Positions 20,560-33,059 are shown, counted from the stretch's first letter. The stretch: 64,000 bases of DNA from Protopterus annectens (GCF_019279795.1 NC_056739.1:10181229-10245228), one strand, 5' to 3'. Notes: generated by a model not told the origin, from the sequence alone. Translations and numbers: made by a program.

Positions 20560-22000
20560 GCTTAGAAAGGTTGGCTGCACAGTGTCATGGGACAGTAATG
20601 CTTGCATAGGTGAAGATGAGATTGGTGATGACTACATAAAGCAAATATATGGCTGGGAGTTTGTGGGGTATCATCGACTGTATCCTTAGATGATGCTGTA
20701 GGACTTTCAGGAGTGGAATTTTTGCTGTGTGTACCACATGTACCTCCAGTGTCAGATCAGGAGGCATGTGGTCCATAGGAGGACATAACACAATAGTCCC
20801 ATGTACAGTAATGTCACTGTGATCACTGCTGTGGGGTGAAAATGAATGTCTGCCACCAAACCGCATATAGGCAGGGATATGCCTCATTTGGTGGACATAA
20901 ACTGGAAAGTGGGCTGCGGCTGAACTGTGGAAACTTGAGTAGAATGCCCAGTGGGGTATACTCACAGTAGTGCTGGAGGAATGTTGGCCACATACCCGTG
21001 ACTGCCCACAGCCAGGAATGGAGGCCACAGTGGGGACAGATGCATGTTAGCAGCAACCATGAAAATGTCCACAGCAAAGGGTGCAGGCTATAGTGGAATG
21101 AGATGAGTGTCAGCCATATCCCAATGACCATTTGTGGTCAGAAGTGGAGGTGACAGGTAAGCTTGATAAGTTGTCAGCCATAACTATGTGACCATCCACA
21201 GTCAGGGGTGGAGGGGATAGTGGGGCCAGTCAATTGTCCGCTGTGGCCATGTAGACATACAGCATTTAAGCATCTCCTACTTGGCTGTGATGGCCAGTTG
21301 CAAACCTTTGCAGGAACACACTAACAGCTGCCATGTAGGCTGCGTCTGCTCAAATTCCCTGCAACAGTTGGAGATATTCATGAAGCAAATGAAGATCATT
21401 GCACAGACCATTCAGAGCACTGAGCAGGTCTGACATGATGTGTTTAGCATCTGTCTGTGCCTGGATCACAGCCTGCATGACCACTGGTTTATATCCAGAG
21501 TAGCATACAAATCATGAAATAACTGAGCCTCAGAGACTGATGGGCACTAATATACTCAATCTCCTGTGCATTGATCTTGGCATGGAGGATCATATCAATA
21601 ATCCTGTGCTGCACCTGCAGCACTATTCAGTTGTGTCCACCTACAGCATTCATTTGTTGCACCAATTCCTGCCACACCTGCCCCTGGAAAGCCTTGTCTG
21701 CCTTATTCTTGTTGAGGATTCTTGTACCATGGCTGTATAGAGTGTGTGTAGCAGAATCTCTGACTCCAGTGGGGAGAATTTTTCCATTCACTGCTGTTCT
21801 TTTGTGCCATGATAGTAAACTATACACTTGTGGGTACACCCACAGATCATTGTTTTATACAGGACTGCCTTTGTCAGTCAGCACCTTCCACCTGATATCC
21901 CTTACTACCCCTGTGATAGATACAGTCTTGTGCAATGCCATGATACAATGGCACTGCCACTGTGTCATAATGTGGTAATTTTGTGAAAGTGAGCCACATT
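20560..22000 (-). pseudogene. Harbinger-type Myb/SANT accessory gene remnant
   Basis: The minus strand at 21839-21627 reads TLYSHGTRILNKNKADKAFQ then WQELVQQMNAVGGHN. This is the Myb/SANT-like DNA-binding domain pattern (…W..L…N…G) of the second protein of PIF/Harbinger transposons. The expected third helix is lost after GGHN. Downstream pieces (VIQAQTDAKHIMSDLLSALN near 21480-21420) resemble the helical C-terminal half, with stops. A long frame at 21028-20585 has no domain I can name. In active Harbinger elements this protein helps the transposase enter the nucleus and bind DNA. Confidence 0.5.
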
Positions 22001-22504
<504 letters not shown>

Positions 22505-22530
22505 TGTGTGTCTGTGTATAAATATATATA

Positions 22531-22812
22531 TTACACATAGTTATTTATATATATACACATGCATGTGTAAGTGTGTATATTTACATACATCCTACACATA
22601 TATACATGTGTATCCTTTAAACTAGAGAAACAGCAACTTATCTGTCTATACTACCTTATACAGATCATATTACACACTTAGTTATTTATATGTATATGTG
22701 CATGTGTATGCGTGTATATTTACATACATCCTACACATATATGCGTGTATCCTTTAAAACTAGAGAAACAGCAACTTGTTTATCTGTCTGTACTACCTTA
22801 TACAGATCAAAA
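22531..22812. repeat. 139-bp tandem duplication
   Basis: Copies start at 22531 and 22670. Both contain the order ttacaca, tagttatttatat, atatttacatacatcctac, tagagaaacagcaactt and ctaccttatacagatca, with a few small differences. It adjoins the compound microsatellite. Confidence 0.8.
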
Positions 22813-22989
22813 TTAGGGTATTTTTTGCAAGAGATATATTGGTGTGGTGTGGAACAGCAGCTTTGGGGGTCCCAATCTAGTCCTTATTAGGGGCCCTCAG
22901 AACAATATTTAGTCCTAAAGATCATCCGCACAGGGCAGGTAGAGTTCTGAGTCATCTATATTCTAAAGAAGATCAGCTTTGCTACACCA

Positions 22990-23140
22990 CTGTGACATGT
23001 CATTTATAAATTCTCTAAATACCCAGGACCCTTGTACAGATTCTTGGGGGACACCTTATGGAATTCTGTAAATATCTGTATTGGGAAGGCATTGGCTTAC
23101 CCCAGCATACATCTTAGATACTTTGTAGCTAACAGTATGG
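22990..23140 (-). pseudogene. short RT fragment of a LINE
   Basis: On the minus strand, gtgtcccccaagaatctgta is followed by a tatttagagaatttataaatgac stretch that resembles the conserved GVPQGSVLGPLLF-x-x-Y-x-N-D block of non-LTR RTs, in mutated form. Only this block is visible. Confidence 0.4.
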
Positions 23141-24780
23141 CAAATTGCTATCAAAGTATTGAAAATGACTCAAGTTTTAAGTCTGATTTGTTACGTTTTG
23201 CAGTTTTCCATATTATGAGTCCAACACAACAGCACAAACATTTATTCAGGGACTGTCATGCAATGGCAACTTCTGTAATTTGTCTGGCAGTGCAGTAGAT
23301 AAGATTAAAGTTATACAATTCTAACAAGCTTAATCCTGTTTTCCTTGGTTTGAGTTTGACACCCCTTGTTTTTCATTTGTAAGTTTCTTAACCAGTACTC
23401 TGTGTTCACTCTTGAAAAGAAATACTTGTACCTAGAAGGTTTGCCTTGTTAATAAATAAAGAAAAAAATGAAATCAAAGTTACAGCCAGCTGCCATATAA
23501 GAGTATAAATAATTTATTTTTTTACACTTTAATTACACATTTCGTATTACCCTTTGGTGCTGGGCTGCAAGTGTAGAAGAAAAGTTTCAATCTATGCAGC
23601 CAGACAGGTGGTAATCACACAGAGGTACTGGAGGTCATGTTTCAGGGGTAGAGGGTGAGCGGGAGAGAGACATTTGAATAGTCAATGGTCAGCTCTCATC
23701 TTCCATGTAAAAGGATCCAGGTACTGCAGGTTAGTCTCTTAGTGACTGGGCAGTTTAGCAGTTGTTCATTTTCCTTTGTTTTTGCTGAGTTTGTAAAGTG
23801 CAAAAACTAAGGGATTTAACAACAGCTGACCAAAACTGCTGTAAAAAAAAAACAAAAAACTGGTAGACTAAATTACACAAACAGTGGCCAGCTTCACTAG
23901 TGTAGAAAGATATAGTCCTGACTATGGGCCAGGGGGGAACCAATGCTCAATTAGCATCTTGCACGCCTTTTGGATCTGGGGTGGAGAAAATGGGCATGTC
24001 TGTCCTCAGGGGACAGAGCAGGACCAACACCAAACAATGCCACAATTCCTCAGAAGTGGGATACTGATACAAAGGACAGCTAAGGGTACTTGTTCAGTAA
24101 CCAAGCCACAATCTTGGTACCTGTAGCACACATGCACTCATGTGGTGACAGTATAGTGATGTGAATCACTTATCACCAGCACAGGTGGGTTATTACTGAT
24201 AATAAATATGCCCTCATTGCTTAGTTGCTGACAAGGGGCAAACCACTTCTCAGGCAGTCTATATGATGGTCTTCCCTGGTTGGCTTTCAGCCTCACTGTA
24301 GAATTCCAAGGCTGGGAGAACAAATTAACTTGGCTGCTAGGTGGAAGCCTTGATGGTCAGCAGGCACAGTGGGGGAAAATGCATATAGAAAAAGTAATAA
24401 GCAGGAATTGGGCAACTCCTTGACTCTCAGATATGGGGGGGGGTACCCATAATCATCCTTAACTTTATAACAACGTCAGGATTATAATACCTTGAAGCAA
24501 ATTCTATAAACCTAAGCAGAAAATTCCACTTTAATTACCATCTTTTTTTCCCTTTTGGCCAACATTTGTACTGCAGAAATTTTAAACCTGCTCTTTCAGT
24601 TTGTAAGTTGTCTAAGTCATCTTAAGCATACTGAAGTGCTTCTGTTTTCTTTGCCTTACCTTCTTCCACTGTGCTTGCTACACTTTCTGGTCTAACATCA
24701 CATGCAACAATGGCAGTAGTACCATGCACAAGCACTGCATTTACTGCTGATCATGTATGTGATCCCTTGTACGACATGCA
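23140..24780. other. no recognisable gene
   Basis: AT-rich, with short A-rich and G-rich runs (for example 23847-23860 and 24436-24444). No domain, RNA gene or complete repeat can be supported. Confidence 0.3.
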
Positions 24781-24789
24781 GCACTATTT

Positions 24790-25600
24790 GTTTCAAGTTC
24801 CTACTATGTCACAAAATCCTGAATAATGCTGTCCTCAGCTTTCCATTGCAAATTATTTCTGTATTGACTCATGCCTGCATACTCTTTTAAAAGAAAACAC
24901 TTTGCATCTGACCCCTTGACGATACCCCCCCCAACCACCACTACTCTGCCACTGGAATCTAGGCTACTTGTCAGTACCAAACCAGTGGTATTACAGGCAG
25001 ACATCCTGCCTTTATGTCAATGGGCCAGTAAGATGTTATCAGTGCAGAAGTAAACAATGAAACATCTGTTGTTTACTATCAGTTGTTTTGTTATGCATTT
25101 GATATGAAATATCTCTAACGGTAAGCATCTGTAGTCATCAGGAAGTCAACAATTAAATAGGATATTACCTCATTTGTTTGGAACTTTTATGGTATGTTCA
25201 ATTATTAACTAATACAAAGTAAGGCCAAGACCTTTGTAAACATTGCTTGCTCTCATGTTATTAAAATGAAACAAACACAAATGACACTGGCTTTTATCTC
25301 TGTATGCCACTGAATGGCTTGCAATGTTGGTTTCTGCAAATGTGAATTCATTGTCTGACTGAGGAATAACTCTGCTCAACAATAATCAGACACTTATTAA
25401 CAAAGCTATTTGTTCCCCTACTTTAAGGACATTACAACAAATCACCATTATCACCATCCCTTGTAACTTACATCGACCACAAACATTTCATATCCCCAAC
25501 ATCCTTGCATAAGTACATTGTTTATATAAAAGATACCTATGCAAGCATTGGTTAAAAATAGCCATAGCCATGTGTTTCATGCCAGTTAAATGTCAACTGG
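24790..25600. repeat. dispersed repeat, copy 1 (blocks A then B)
   Basis: Block A (about 24800-25290) includes ctggaatctaggctacttgt and aagacctttgtaaa. Block B (about 25380-25600) includes ggacatta, cttgtaacttac and gccagttaaa. Both recur at 26400-27160 in the order B then A. No coding potential is seen. Confidence 0.55.
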
Positions 25601-26399
25601 TGCCACTGAGTGAAGGAGATATATGCAAGTAGGGTAGAATCTTCTGGAAGCCCTTATTTAACAATGGTTTCCGAAAAATCTACAGAGTTGCAACACTGTT
25701 TACATCTGGCCTTCTTCACCAGCATTAAAACATTTGTTGCCATTTATTAAAACACACGCTAAATAAAGAAAGCCTTACAACCTACTAAAGGAGATTCTGC
25801 TAACAGGGCTTGAAATATCCCCTTGGGAATATTCACTCTGTGGGAGAACTGAGAATAAGTCATACACCTCAGTTTACCTTAGGTCTCCCTTAACATTCCT
25901 GCCTTCTCTGTTTACTTTACCACAACAAATCTAAGTCTGTCTATCTATATCTTTTGGAGAAAGCAAAAACTTAAAAAAAAATCCAGTGAGGAAAATAGGA
26001 AATTCATTCACATCTTCAAGTGTGATCTCCTTTCAAGTAAACAGCTCCCTCTACCTTTTCTATTGCACTGACCCTATACTGTCCAAGACAACTCACCTCA
26101 TGGCTACTGTAATCCTCTTTTATAAGGAAGGGGTGGGTCTGGGTTGGAAACATTTAAATCAGGCTGTCTAAAGAAAATGCTTAACCTTGCTGTGGACCAC
26201 CTCTTTCACCCCAAACCTTCACACCTGGCTGATCTATCCTGACTGACCTGTCTGTCCCTAGCTCTGTGCCTCTCTCCCTCCTCTACTTGCTCTGAACTCT
26301 CCAAACTCAGACCAGTTAGCCTGGCTTCTTGCCCTTTTACCAGATTGCATTGGATGAAACTGGGAATAGCTCTGCAACATACTAATTACACTCTTATTA

Positions 26400-27160
26400 T
26401 CCTTTCTATCATTCACCCTGTTGCAAGGACATTAGAGCATATCACCTTCCTCAGCAGACTTTGTAACTTACAATGACCACACACATCATATTCCCAACAT
26501 TCTCATATAAACACATTATTATATGTAAAAGACACCAATGCCAGAGCAAATTAATATGGCCACAGCAATGTCTTTATTGCCAGTTAAACGTCTGACAGAA
26601 TCCTGATTAATACTACCCCCATTGTTTATCACAGACCACTGTTGTACTGTCTCTTGCCTGTACCTTCCTTTGAAAGAAGATTGTAGACTTACACTCACTT
26701 GACACCCCACAATCACCACTTCCCAGCCTCTGGAATCTAGGCTACTTGTCAAAACCATACCTCTCAACTGTCCAGATATTCACAGATTGTCCTGATTTTT
26801 GACTCATATTTTTGGTCCGTTCCTCATAAAATTTGTAGTTTTCTGGCCAATTACCGACTAGTGAAGTAAATAAATAATGGCAGACATTTGATTTTAAATG
26901 TTAATGCAAAACCTGTTATTCTAGCAACTTTATATATTTAAAAGATATTGAAAATCTAAATCTGTCCTTATTTTTGAACTCTTCTCCCCCCATTATTTGT
27001 GGCTCTGTCCAGATTTCTTGCTTTAGCAGTTTGAGAGGTAACACTGAACCCGTGTTATTATAGACAGACATCTTGCCTTCATGGCTAAGACCTTTGTAAA
27101 TATTGCTTGCACTTGTGTTATTAAACCAAAACAAATGCAAATGAAACATTTGATTTTATT
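26400..27160. repeat. dispersed repeat, copy 2 (blocks B then A)
   Basis: Block B at about 26402-26592 and block A at 26600-26757, resuming at 27041-27160, share word order with 24790-25600 at clearly reduced identity. Block A is interrupted by a complete MITE at 26758-27040, which dates the MITE after the duplication. Confidence 0.55.
26758..27040 (+). mobile_element. complete MITE with TIR CCTCTCAA and TA ends
   Basis: Starts tacctctcaactgtccagat and ends with gtccagatttcttg…gtttgagaggta, so the termini are inverted repeats of about 20 bp. The 283-bp interior has no frame. It is the clearest copy of the family and gives the reference order for the others at 3425, 3853, 5229, 5501 and 27459. 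It interrupts block A of a dispersed repeat. Confidence 0.75.
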
Positions 27161-27458
27161 TTTGAACTTCACTAAAATGCTTGTGGTATTGTTTTCTACA
27201 CCAAGGAAACACAGAGATCCTTAATTAAGGTTAGTGAAAGAAGCAAGTTTCATGTTTCAGATTATGTAGTTCAGCTGTATCTACTAAACTGCTGCACTTA
27301 ATGTTTTAGTTACAGAATACTGTTTTTTTAGGTCCTGTTTTACCACCAGTCATTATCTTTATGTTATTTATAAATGTATAGTTTGATCAGACTTAGCTTG
27401 CAAAGCTTAGTGCAAAATGTACACTTACTATACTGATTTTTATACCAAACCACTCACA

Positions 27459-27842
27459 TACCTCTCAACTGTACAGATTTTTGCCTCATATTTTTGATTT
27501 GTTTCTCATAAAATTGTGGTTTTCTGGGAAATCACTTGAGGACTGAAGTCAGAAAATAATGGCAGACATTTGAGCTTCAGACTTCATCATCATCTTGAGC
27601 CCCCTTTTCCCATTTTCTACATGGGGTTGGGGTATAGTTTTCACCGTCACCATCTCTCTCTATTCTCTCTCATAGAGCTTTAGACTTCATATCCCTCAAA
27701 AAAGTAATGCTAATGCAAAAGTTGTTATTCTATCAACTTTTTAAGTTTATAAGCGCAATATTTAAAAAGTATGCTGAGCCTTTGTCTCCCCCCATTATTT
27801 GCGGCTTTGTCCAGATTTCTTAATCTAAGAGGGTGGGAAGTA
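27459..27842 (+). mobile_element. MITE copy with a small nested insertion
   Basis: The left end (tacctctcaactgtacagat) and interior match the copy at 26758-27040. The right end is degenerate (aagagggtgggaagta). An 87-bp insert at 27588-27674 is flanked by a 16-bp repeat (gagctt[c/t]agacttcat at 27572-27587 and 27675-27690), consistent with a target site duplication. Confidence 0.65.
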
Positions 27843-28900
27843 TGACTATCATGTTTGATGATATGTGCCCCCCACCCTGTGACCCGGATGTTTTTTCTCA
27901 GTTGAACAGCTTACTGCTTATACACTGTCTTTTAATTTTTAATTTAAACAAATGGTCGCCTAGAATTTGTGTGTACTGTTACTAATCATTTTCCTTTGTC
28001 TGGCTTAGCAAGTCTCCTACATCAGCAAAGGATTTCAATATTGCAAAATTAATGAATAAATCTCTTATAAAACTATACATTTAGATCTTTCAGAATGAAC
28101 CAACACCCTTCCCTTTCAGAAATGTAGCTGTTGCCAACTGATTGGTGAGAACCAAAACATCTGTAAGTGCAGTAAAATAAGTGACCTGTAGCTAATGGTA
28201 TTTCTCATAGTGCTCAGTGACTCATATGTGTAGCCTGAAGTTATTCCTGGAAGTGTGAAATTGTACTTAATGGTTGTAAAGCACCAACTACTTCTCTTGA
28301 CATATGCTGCAGATTTTTTTAAACTTCTGTGAACTTTCTACACTTCCCACTGCAGAATCTGGAAAATTGTGAAGGGTGACAGCACATTATTTTCATAGAA
28401 TAGCTGATTGGTAGATATTAACAGACATACACTCTGTTTATTCAGGAGGTGTCTGGCTTATGAAGAACTTCATGATTATTATAATTAACTGAGCAGAATT
28501 ATGGTATTTAGTATTGGCAGCCTTGACTATTGATTTCTTAGTTCTCTGCAGCTGATCTTTCCTTATCCACTGGGTCTCCTGAATCTGACCAAGCATTCCC
28601 TGAGCTAACTCCAACCTATGTTCTGGGCTGGTGAGAAGATTGAGACACCAGAGGTAGACTCATACAGCTGCCAAAATGTGTTATTCCTACTATATCTCCA
28701 TCTGATCCTACTTAGCAATATTTTGAGGGTAGTTAGTGCAACAAGACATCACTGCTGCCCCACACCTGGCTTCCACAAAGGGCTTACTATTGGCAGGCCT
28801 CTTTTACCCACCCTCAAGCAGAACATACACTTGTTTGTTTCTCCAGTCTCCACCAGAGAAATCAGCAGTGTATTTGGGGTCCTAGTGAGCACTGTCCCAT
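27843..28900. other. no recognisable feature
   Basis: No domain, RNA or repeat structure can be supported; one 95-codon frame (28618-28905) lacks any family resemblance. Confidence 0.3.
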
Positions 28901-28904
28901 CATA

Positions 28905-29012
28905 GGATGGTAACATAATTCCTGCCCATCACCTACCCAACTGATAATCGAACCTCAGTCATCTACACTGTAGCCAGGGCTTTATCTGTCTGTGCCACCA
29001 GCACAGGCATCA
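28905..29012 (-). mobile_element. tRNA-like SINE head
   Basis: On the minus strand, tggcacagacagataaagcc (A-box-like) is followed by gaggttcgattatc (B box) at tRNA spacing. It ends about 25 bp before the V-SINE on the plus strand. Confidence 0.45.
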
Positions 29013-29036
29013 GCCTGGACTATTGCTAATGTATAA

Positions 29037-29312
29037 GCCATGGTGGTGCAGTGGTTAGCATTGTCGCCTCACAGCAAAAGGTTCTTCCGTTCAATTCTCA
29101 GCTGGAGCGTCTTCTGTGTGGAGTCTGCATGTCCTCCCCGCGGTCGAGTGACATTAAAGACATGCAGGTAGGTGCGAGCGTGAATGGGCGTGCCTTCATT
29201 GAAGGTTGGGCATTGGGCTGGCAACTCGGCACCGTAAAAAAACACTACCAATCATGAGCGGACCGGAGTTCCACTGTGGCAACCCCTAACCAGGAAAAGC
29301 CAAAAGTGTTTT
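29037..29312 (+). mobile_element. V-SINE-type tRNA-derived SINE
   Basis: The head carries an A box (tggtgcagtggttagcattg) and a B box (gttcaattctc). The body has the conserved phrase gtgtggagtctgcatgtcct and then gacatgcaggta. The tail gttccactgtggcaaccc…aaccaggaaaagccaaaag resembles the tail of fish V-SINEs (…gcgacccctg…aagccgaaa). The whole unit is present, about 275 bp. The same tail alone occurs at 6745-6808. Confidence 0.75.
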
Positions 29313-29424
29313 TTGATCCTGATGCTGATTAAAGACCACCACTTAGCCTTTTTCTCACTGATAATTACAACAATAGGTAGCATGTGCGTACCTGTTGTTC
29401 TGTATTAGTAACTGTACATTTTAC

Positions 29425-29705
29425 AGCTGCTAGACTAACTCCTCAGCAGGCTGCACACTCTGATACCACGAAGATCAGAAGGCTGTAGGTTTTATCCCCA
29501 CATGAGGATACTTGGATTCCTTTTCCACTAATAACACTACAGTGTGGTACACAGTATGATGTCATCCTCAGATGAGGTATTAAACCAAAGTCTCATTTAT
29601 CTGCATTGCTAGTGGATTAGATAGGTGTTAAAGGTTCCATGACATTTATCAAAAGAAGTAGGGGGATTTCCCTAGTGTTCTAGTCTGTGGAGGCACTTTT
29701 TGTAT
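29425..29705 (+). mobile_element. Deu-domain SINE
   Basis: The centre reads gtcatcctcagatgaggtat then taaaccaaagtc, followed by ggttccatgacatttatcaaa and tagggggatttccctagtgt. This order matches the Deu core shared by DeuSINEs of vertebrates (AmnSINE1, LmeSINE, SINE3). The 5' part has a weak tRNA-like B box (aggttttatccc). Deu-core SINEs are sometimes exapted as conserved elements; nothing here shows that. Confidence 0.6.
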
Positions 29706-29804
29706 GTCTAAAGTGGATGGGGTATGTGGTGATGAAAAATGCTATAGGTTATATGTATATGAGTATTCTGGGAAGTATATGTCTGCATGATTTACTGCCA
29801 TTAG

Positions 29805-30218
29805 CTATGCACTAACCTTACACATTGCATGAATGTGGCTACTGTAGTGGTCTGAATGTCCTAGTGTTCTTACTACCTCTTCTTCTGCATGACAGTCATC
29901 ACCCCTTATGGAAGGATGATACTTTTCATCAGGTGTTAATGGTTGTGGTGTGTAAGGGCCTCCACCAGTAATGCTATGGGCATTTACAGTCTGCCTAGCT
30001 TTTCTCCCTACATGAACCACTAGCTCATTCGTGCTTTTCTTTCACTATGCCAACGTGCACTTTCTTCTCCTATAGTATATGTTGTCGGTCACTACTTGAT
30101 TCCATGGCTTAGCTTTCTTTGCCTGCTTTGGCTCCCCTTTGCCAAAGTGACATTTCCCATACGTCCTCAGTGCATCCATAAGCATGTGCTTCTCCTCCAG
30201 ATTAAAGTCGCCTCTCAT
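29805..30218 (-). pseudogene. Myb/SANT-like accessory gene, frameshifted
   Basis: The minus frame from the ATG at 30218 reads MRGDFNLEEKHMLMDALRTY and then PWNQVVTDN, a Myb/SANT-like DNA-binding domain of the Harbinger MYB2/NAIF1 type. After a frameshift near 30050 a second frame (30020-29805) reads GRKARQTVNAHSITGGGPYT then PLTPDEKYHPSI. This matches the basic linker and the TGGGP…LTP motif that follows the domain in this family. Either a transposon accessory gene remnant or a domesticated relative; the frameshift favours a pseudogene. It differs from the accessory genes at 21.7 and 58.7 kb. Confidence 0.6.
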
Positions 30219-30579
30219 GTGTCTTATTCTTTGTTCCTGTATTTTGTATCCTGCAGGAATCCCACACATGACATCTATACAAATACACTTTAGTAGCACA
30301 AATTTAAAAAATAAACTGGGATATTAATATGTGCTCTGTAAGTCAGTCAAACCTGTACTTAACTGTGAACTGGCAACATAAATGCTTAATACTGTGGTGT
30401 GGTTGTAGGGATTTTTAAGTAATGTAAATCACTGAATGATGCTGCCCAACTTTTTCTGTAACCCTTACTAATGAAAATTATCATCACAAAGAATGTAAAT
30501 GCATGTGTAGGCACCTGTAAAAAATACCTTACACTTTCCACTCATGTAATTCATAATGTTGTAAGAATTTAATATAATA

Positions 30580-31116
30580 ATATATGAAGCACTATTCTCT
30601 TGCACGATAACCAAATTATGGAACTCCTTTCCACCCACAATTACCTCTGTACCATCATGCACCCACTTCAAAATTTTACTAAAAGCACACCTAAAAACAT
30701 GCTGGCTATGCCCTTGCAACTCCCACTCTAATATCACCCACCCCATCCAACAACTACCTTTCTTTCCACTCAACTAACTACTTTGATTATAACAAGCTCA
30801 GATGCTCATAAGCCTAGTACTTATTATACAACAGGAACTTCTTATTTTAACATTTGTTAATGTCTATTATGTACTTCACAGATAACGATTATAGTTGTCT
30901 ACTGATGTACTATGTTCTTCATCTGTAAATATGTTGTAAGTAATTGCTATGTTAAATTGTTAATCGCTATGTAATCCAATGTAACTACTGTCTGTTTATT
31001 TTAACTGTGGAGCTTTTCTCCCCGGGTCTCCTCTGAAAATGGACCTACGTCCAGTCGGACACTCCCGGTCAACAAATGTAAATAAATAAATAAAATAAAT
31101 AAATAAATAAATAAAT
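30580..31116 (+). mobile_element. 3' end of an L2-like LINE
   Basis: The end of ORF2 is readable from 30613 (KLWNSFPPTITSVPS, then HFKILLKAHLKT), the usual C-terminal block of L2/CR1-like RTs. A short 3' UTR leads to gcttttctccccgggtctcc, gtccagtcggacactcccgg and a (TAAA)n tail at 31080-31116. The tail is shared with copies at 40320-40425 and 55090-55209 and with the SINE at 5875-6096. Confidence 0.75.
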
Positions 31117-32470
31117 AATGTCTTACTTTAATGCTTCTGGCAAGCAGATCTACTTAAATTATACCAGTCACAGTGGTTTCCTTGTAATTTTTGACTATTT
31201 CCTCTCTCACTAAGTCCTTTTAATTTGTTTGCACTTTTCCCAGACTGCCAATGACAAGTGGGGCTCAGTGCAGTTCAAAATGGTGCATTGAAGTCTACTG
31301 GAATAAACTGGGGCTGATTTGGTAACACAGTATGCAAACAAGGCTCAGAAAAGCTAAACTCAATGAATCACATAAATACACAAGTGTGCATCCCTTTCAA
31401 AAGGTGTAAAATGACTTTGGCTTGTTGGGGGCGAGCAGCACTAAATGACATACAGTGAGGGAACGTGTATGAGGTAATAGTGCTCAGTCACAGAACAGTG
31501 TGCTATCTCTTTTTGTATATATGTACCGTATCAGCAGTCAATAGACCTGCACTCTTTCATAATAGTACTGCATCCTTAATTCCCTTACCACAGTTTAGAA
31601 TACATTACTTATGCTTTACTTGAAAGGGGAAAAATAAAAATGAGAAGCGTTAAGTAATGTATTTCTCTAAATTATTTACAATTTCTGCTGTATGAAAACA
31701 AAGCATACATGCACCTCATGGCAACGCAAGTGTTGTGATAAAAAAAAAAATTGCTGAAGTATATTGCTTAGATATACAGGCACACAACCCCCCCCCCCAA
31801 AAAAAAAAAGTATAAGCTTGACATTTGACAGGAGTTAGGGGGCCACTTATCCCCCCTGACAGGGATCTCATGCTCTAGACAACAGTGTAGGCACAAGTGC
31901 TTCAACCTGCAGAGTTGGAGGAGAAACCAGTAGACCAGATGAGTTTCAGAGGTACAAAAGGAAAGGCTGGAGTTCCACTGTAAGAGCTCTGTATTGTTTA
32001 CATATTCAGTGCTCTTCCAAATAAACAAAGATATGCATAAATATGCCACTTCAATTTTTACGTGTAAGTAAGGGGGATGTGGAGGCTTTACTCTTCCACA
32101 TAATGAATTTATGCATCTCTATAAAAACTGCTCCCCCCACCCCGATCTGGCTGTAGTTTTCAATAGTGCTTTGTCCAGTTGGAGATGCAACTGTTTTCCT
32201 GTTGATGATACATATAAAATAATTATACTCATGCTTACTAGGATGAACAAAATACATGAGATATCTTGTTGCATACCTAAGAGGCAGGACTTTTTTAGTT
32301 TGTTCATTCTGGCAAGAACAATGAATATTTCATATTATACAATGACTGGCCATTAACATTCAAAAGCTATCACGCTGCTTGGTCAGCCCAACCAGTGTGC
32401 CAGTTGTAAATCGAGCATACACCAATGGAAAAATGTTTGATCGCCCAGACTTTCCTCTATTAATATATGC
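31117..32470. other. no recognisable gene
   Basis: Contains A-runs (31740-31750) and a C9 run followed by an A12 run at 31788-31810. No domain or RNA gene. Open frames near 32051-32356 overlap each other on both strands and have no family resemblance. Confidence 0.3.
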
Positions 32471-32472
32471 TA

Positions 32473-32690
32473 TAGAAATTTTAGTTTTCTTTCTTTTTTT
32501 TAAATAAAGTTATAAATCTGGAGACTTCAAAAAAATGAGAGAGACAGGACGGAGAAAATACAAGGATAATCAGGCAGGTATATTATGCAAAACTAGAGAA
32601 ATGTACCTAATTATCCTTATATTTTATCTGTCATTTTACTCTTGAATATTTGAAGTCTCTAGATTTCAATTTCTTTTTTATAAAAACAAA
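32473..32690. repeat. palindromic MITE-like element
   Basis: The left arm (about 32510-32582) and right arm (about 32606-32680) are imperfect complements. Matching blocks include gagacttcaaa, acaaggataat and caggta / tacct. Terminal T-rich tracts extend the symmetry. No coding capacity. Confidence 0.6.
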
Positions 32691-32697
32691 CAAAAAA

Positions 32698-32728
32698 AGC
32701 AATGGAGATCTTCCTTTCTCCATTGCTT
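32698..32728. repeat. short hairpin
   Basis: agcaatggag pairs with ctccattgct around an 11-base loop. Confidence 0.6.
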
Positions 32729-32842
32729 CCTTTCCGCAGCACTGATGTACGTGCATGGGAATGTAAATCCCATACACATGCGCAATACTTCAAGCCCCAT
32801 GATACCAGGGAAAAATGAGGAAGAGCACCACGGCGCCATTAT

Positions 32843-33056
32843 ACAAGGACATTATTTAAGAAAAGTAAGTAACTCTTTTCTTAAATAATGCCATTGTATC
32901 ATAGCTATAACCCATGGCTGGGTGTGAGTAATGCTGATTTATCCATAGTTGGCTTTGTTTGGTCATGAAGGCTTCAACCTAGTGACCAAACCCCACCAGC
33001 CATGGATAAATCCAGCATTACCCACACCCAGACATGGGTTACTGCTATATTACACT
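32843..33056. repeat. two consecutive foldbacks
   Basis: Bases 32843-32898 form a hairpin with a perfect inner stem ttatttaagaaaag / cttttcttaaataa. Bases 32910-33039 form a longer one whose arms both contain acccatg, gggtgtgagtaatgctg and tttatccat or their complements. The second is probably a small foldback transposon. Confidence 0.65.
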
Positions 33057-33059
33057 TAC

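Noticed and set aside
20585-21028. 147-codon minus frame as a host gene
   Set aside because: Histidine/serine-rich without any domain, with stops on both sides, and it lies within the Harbinger-like remnant.
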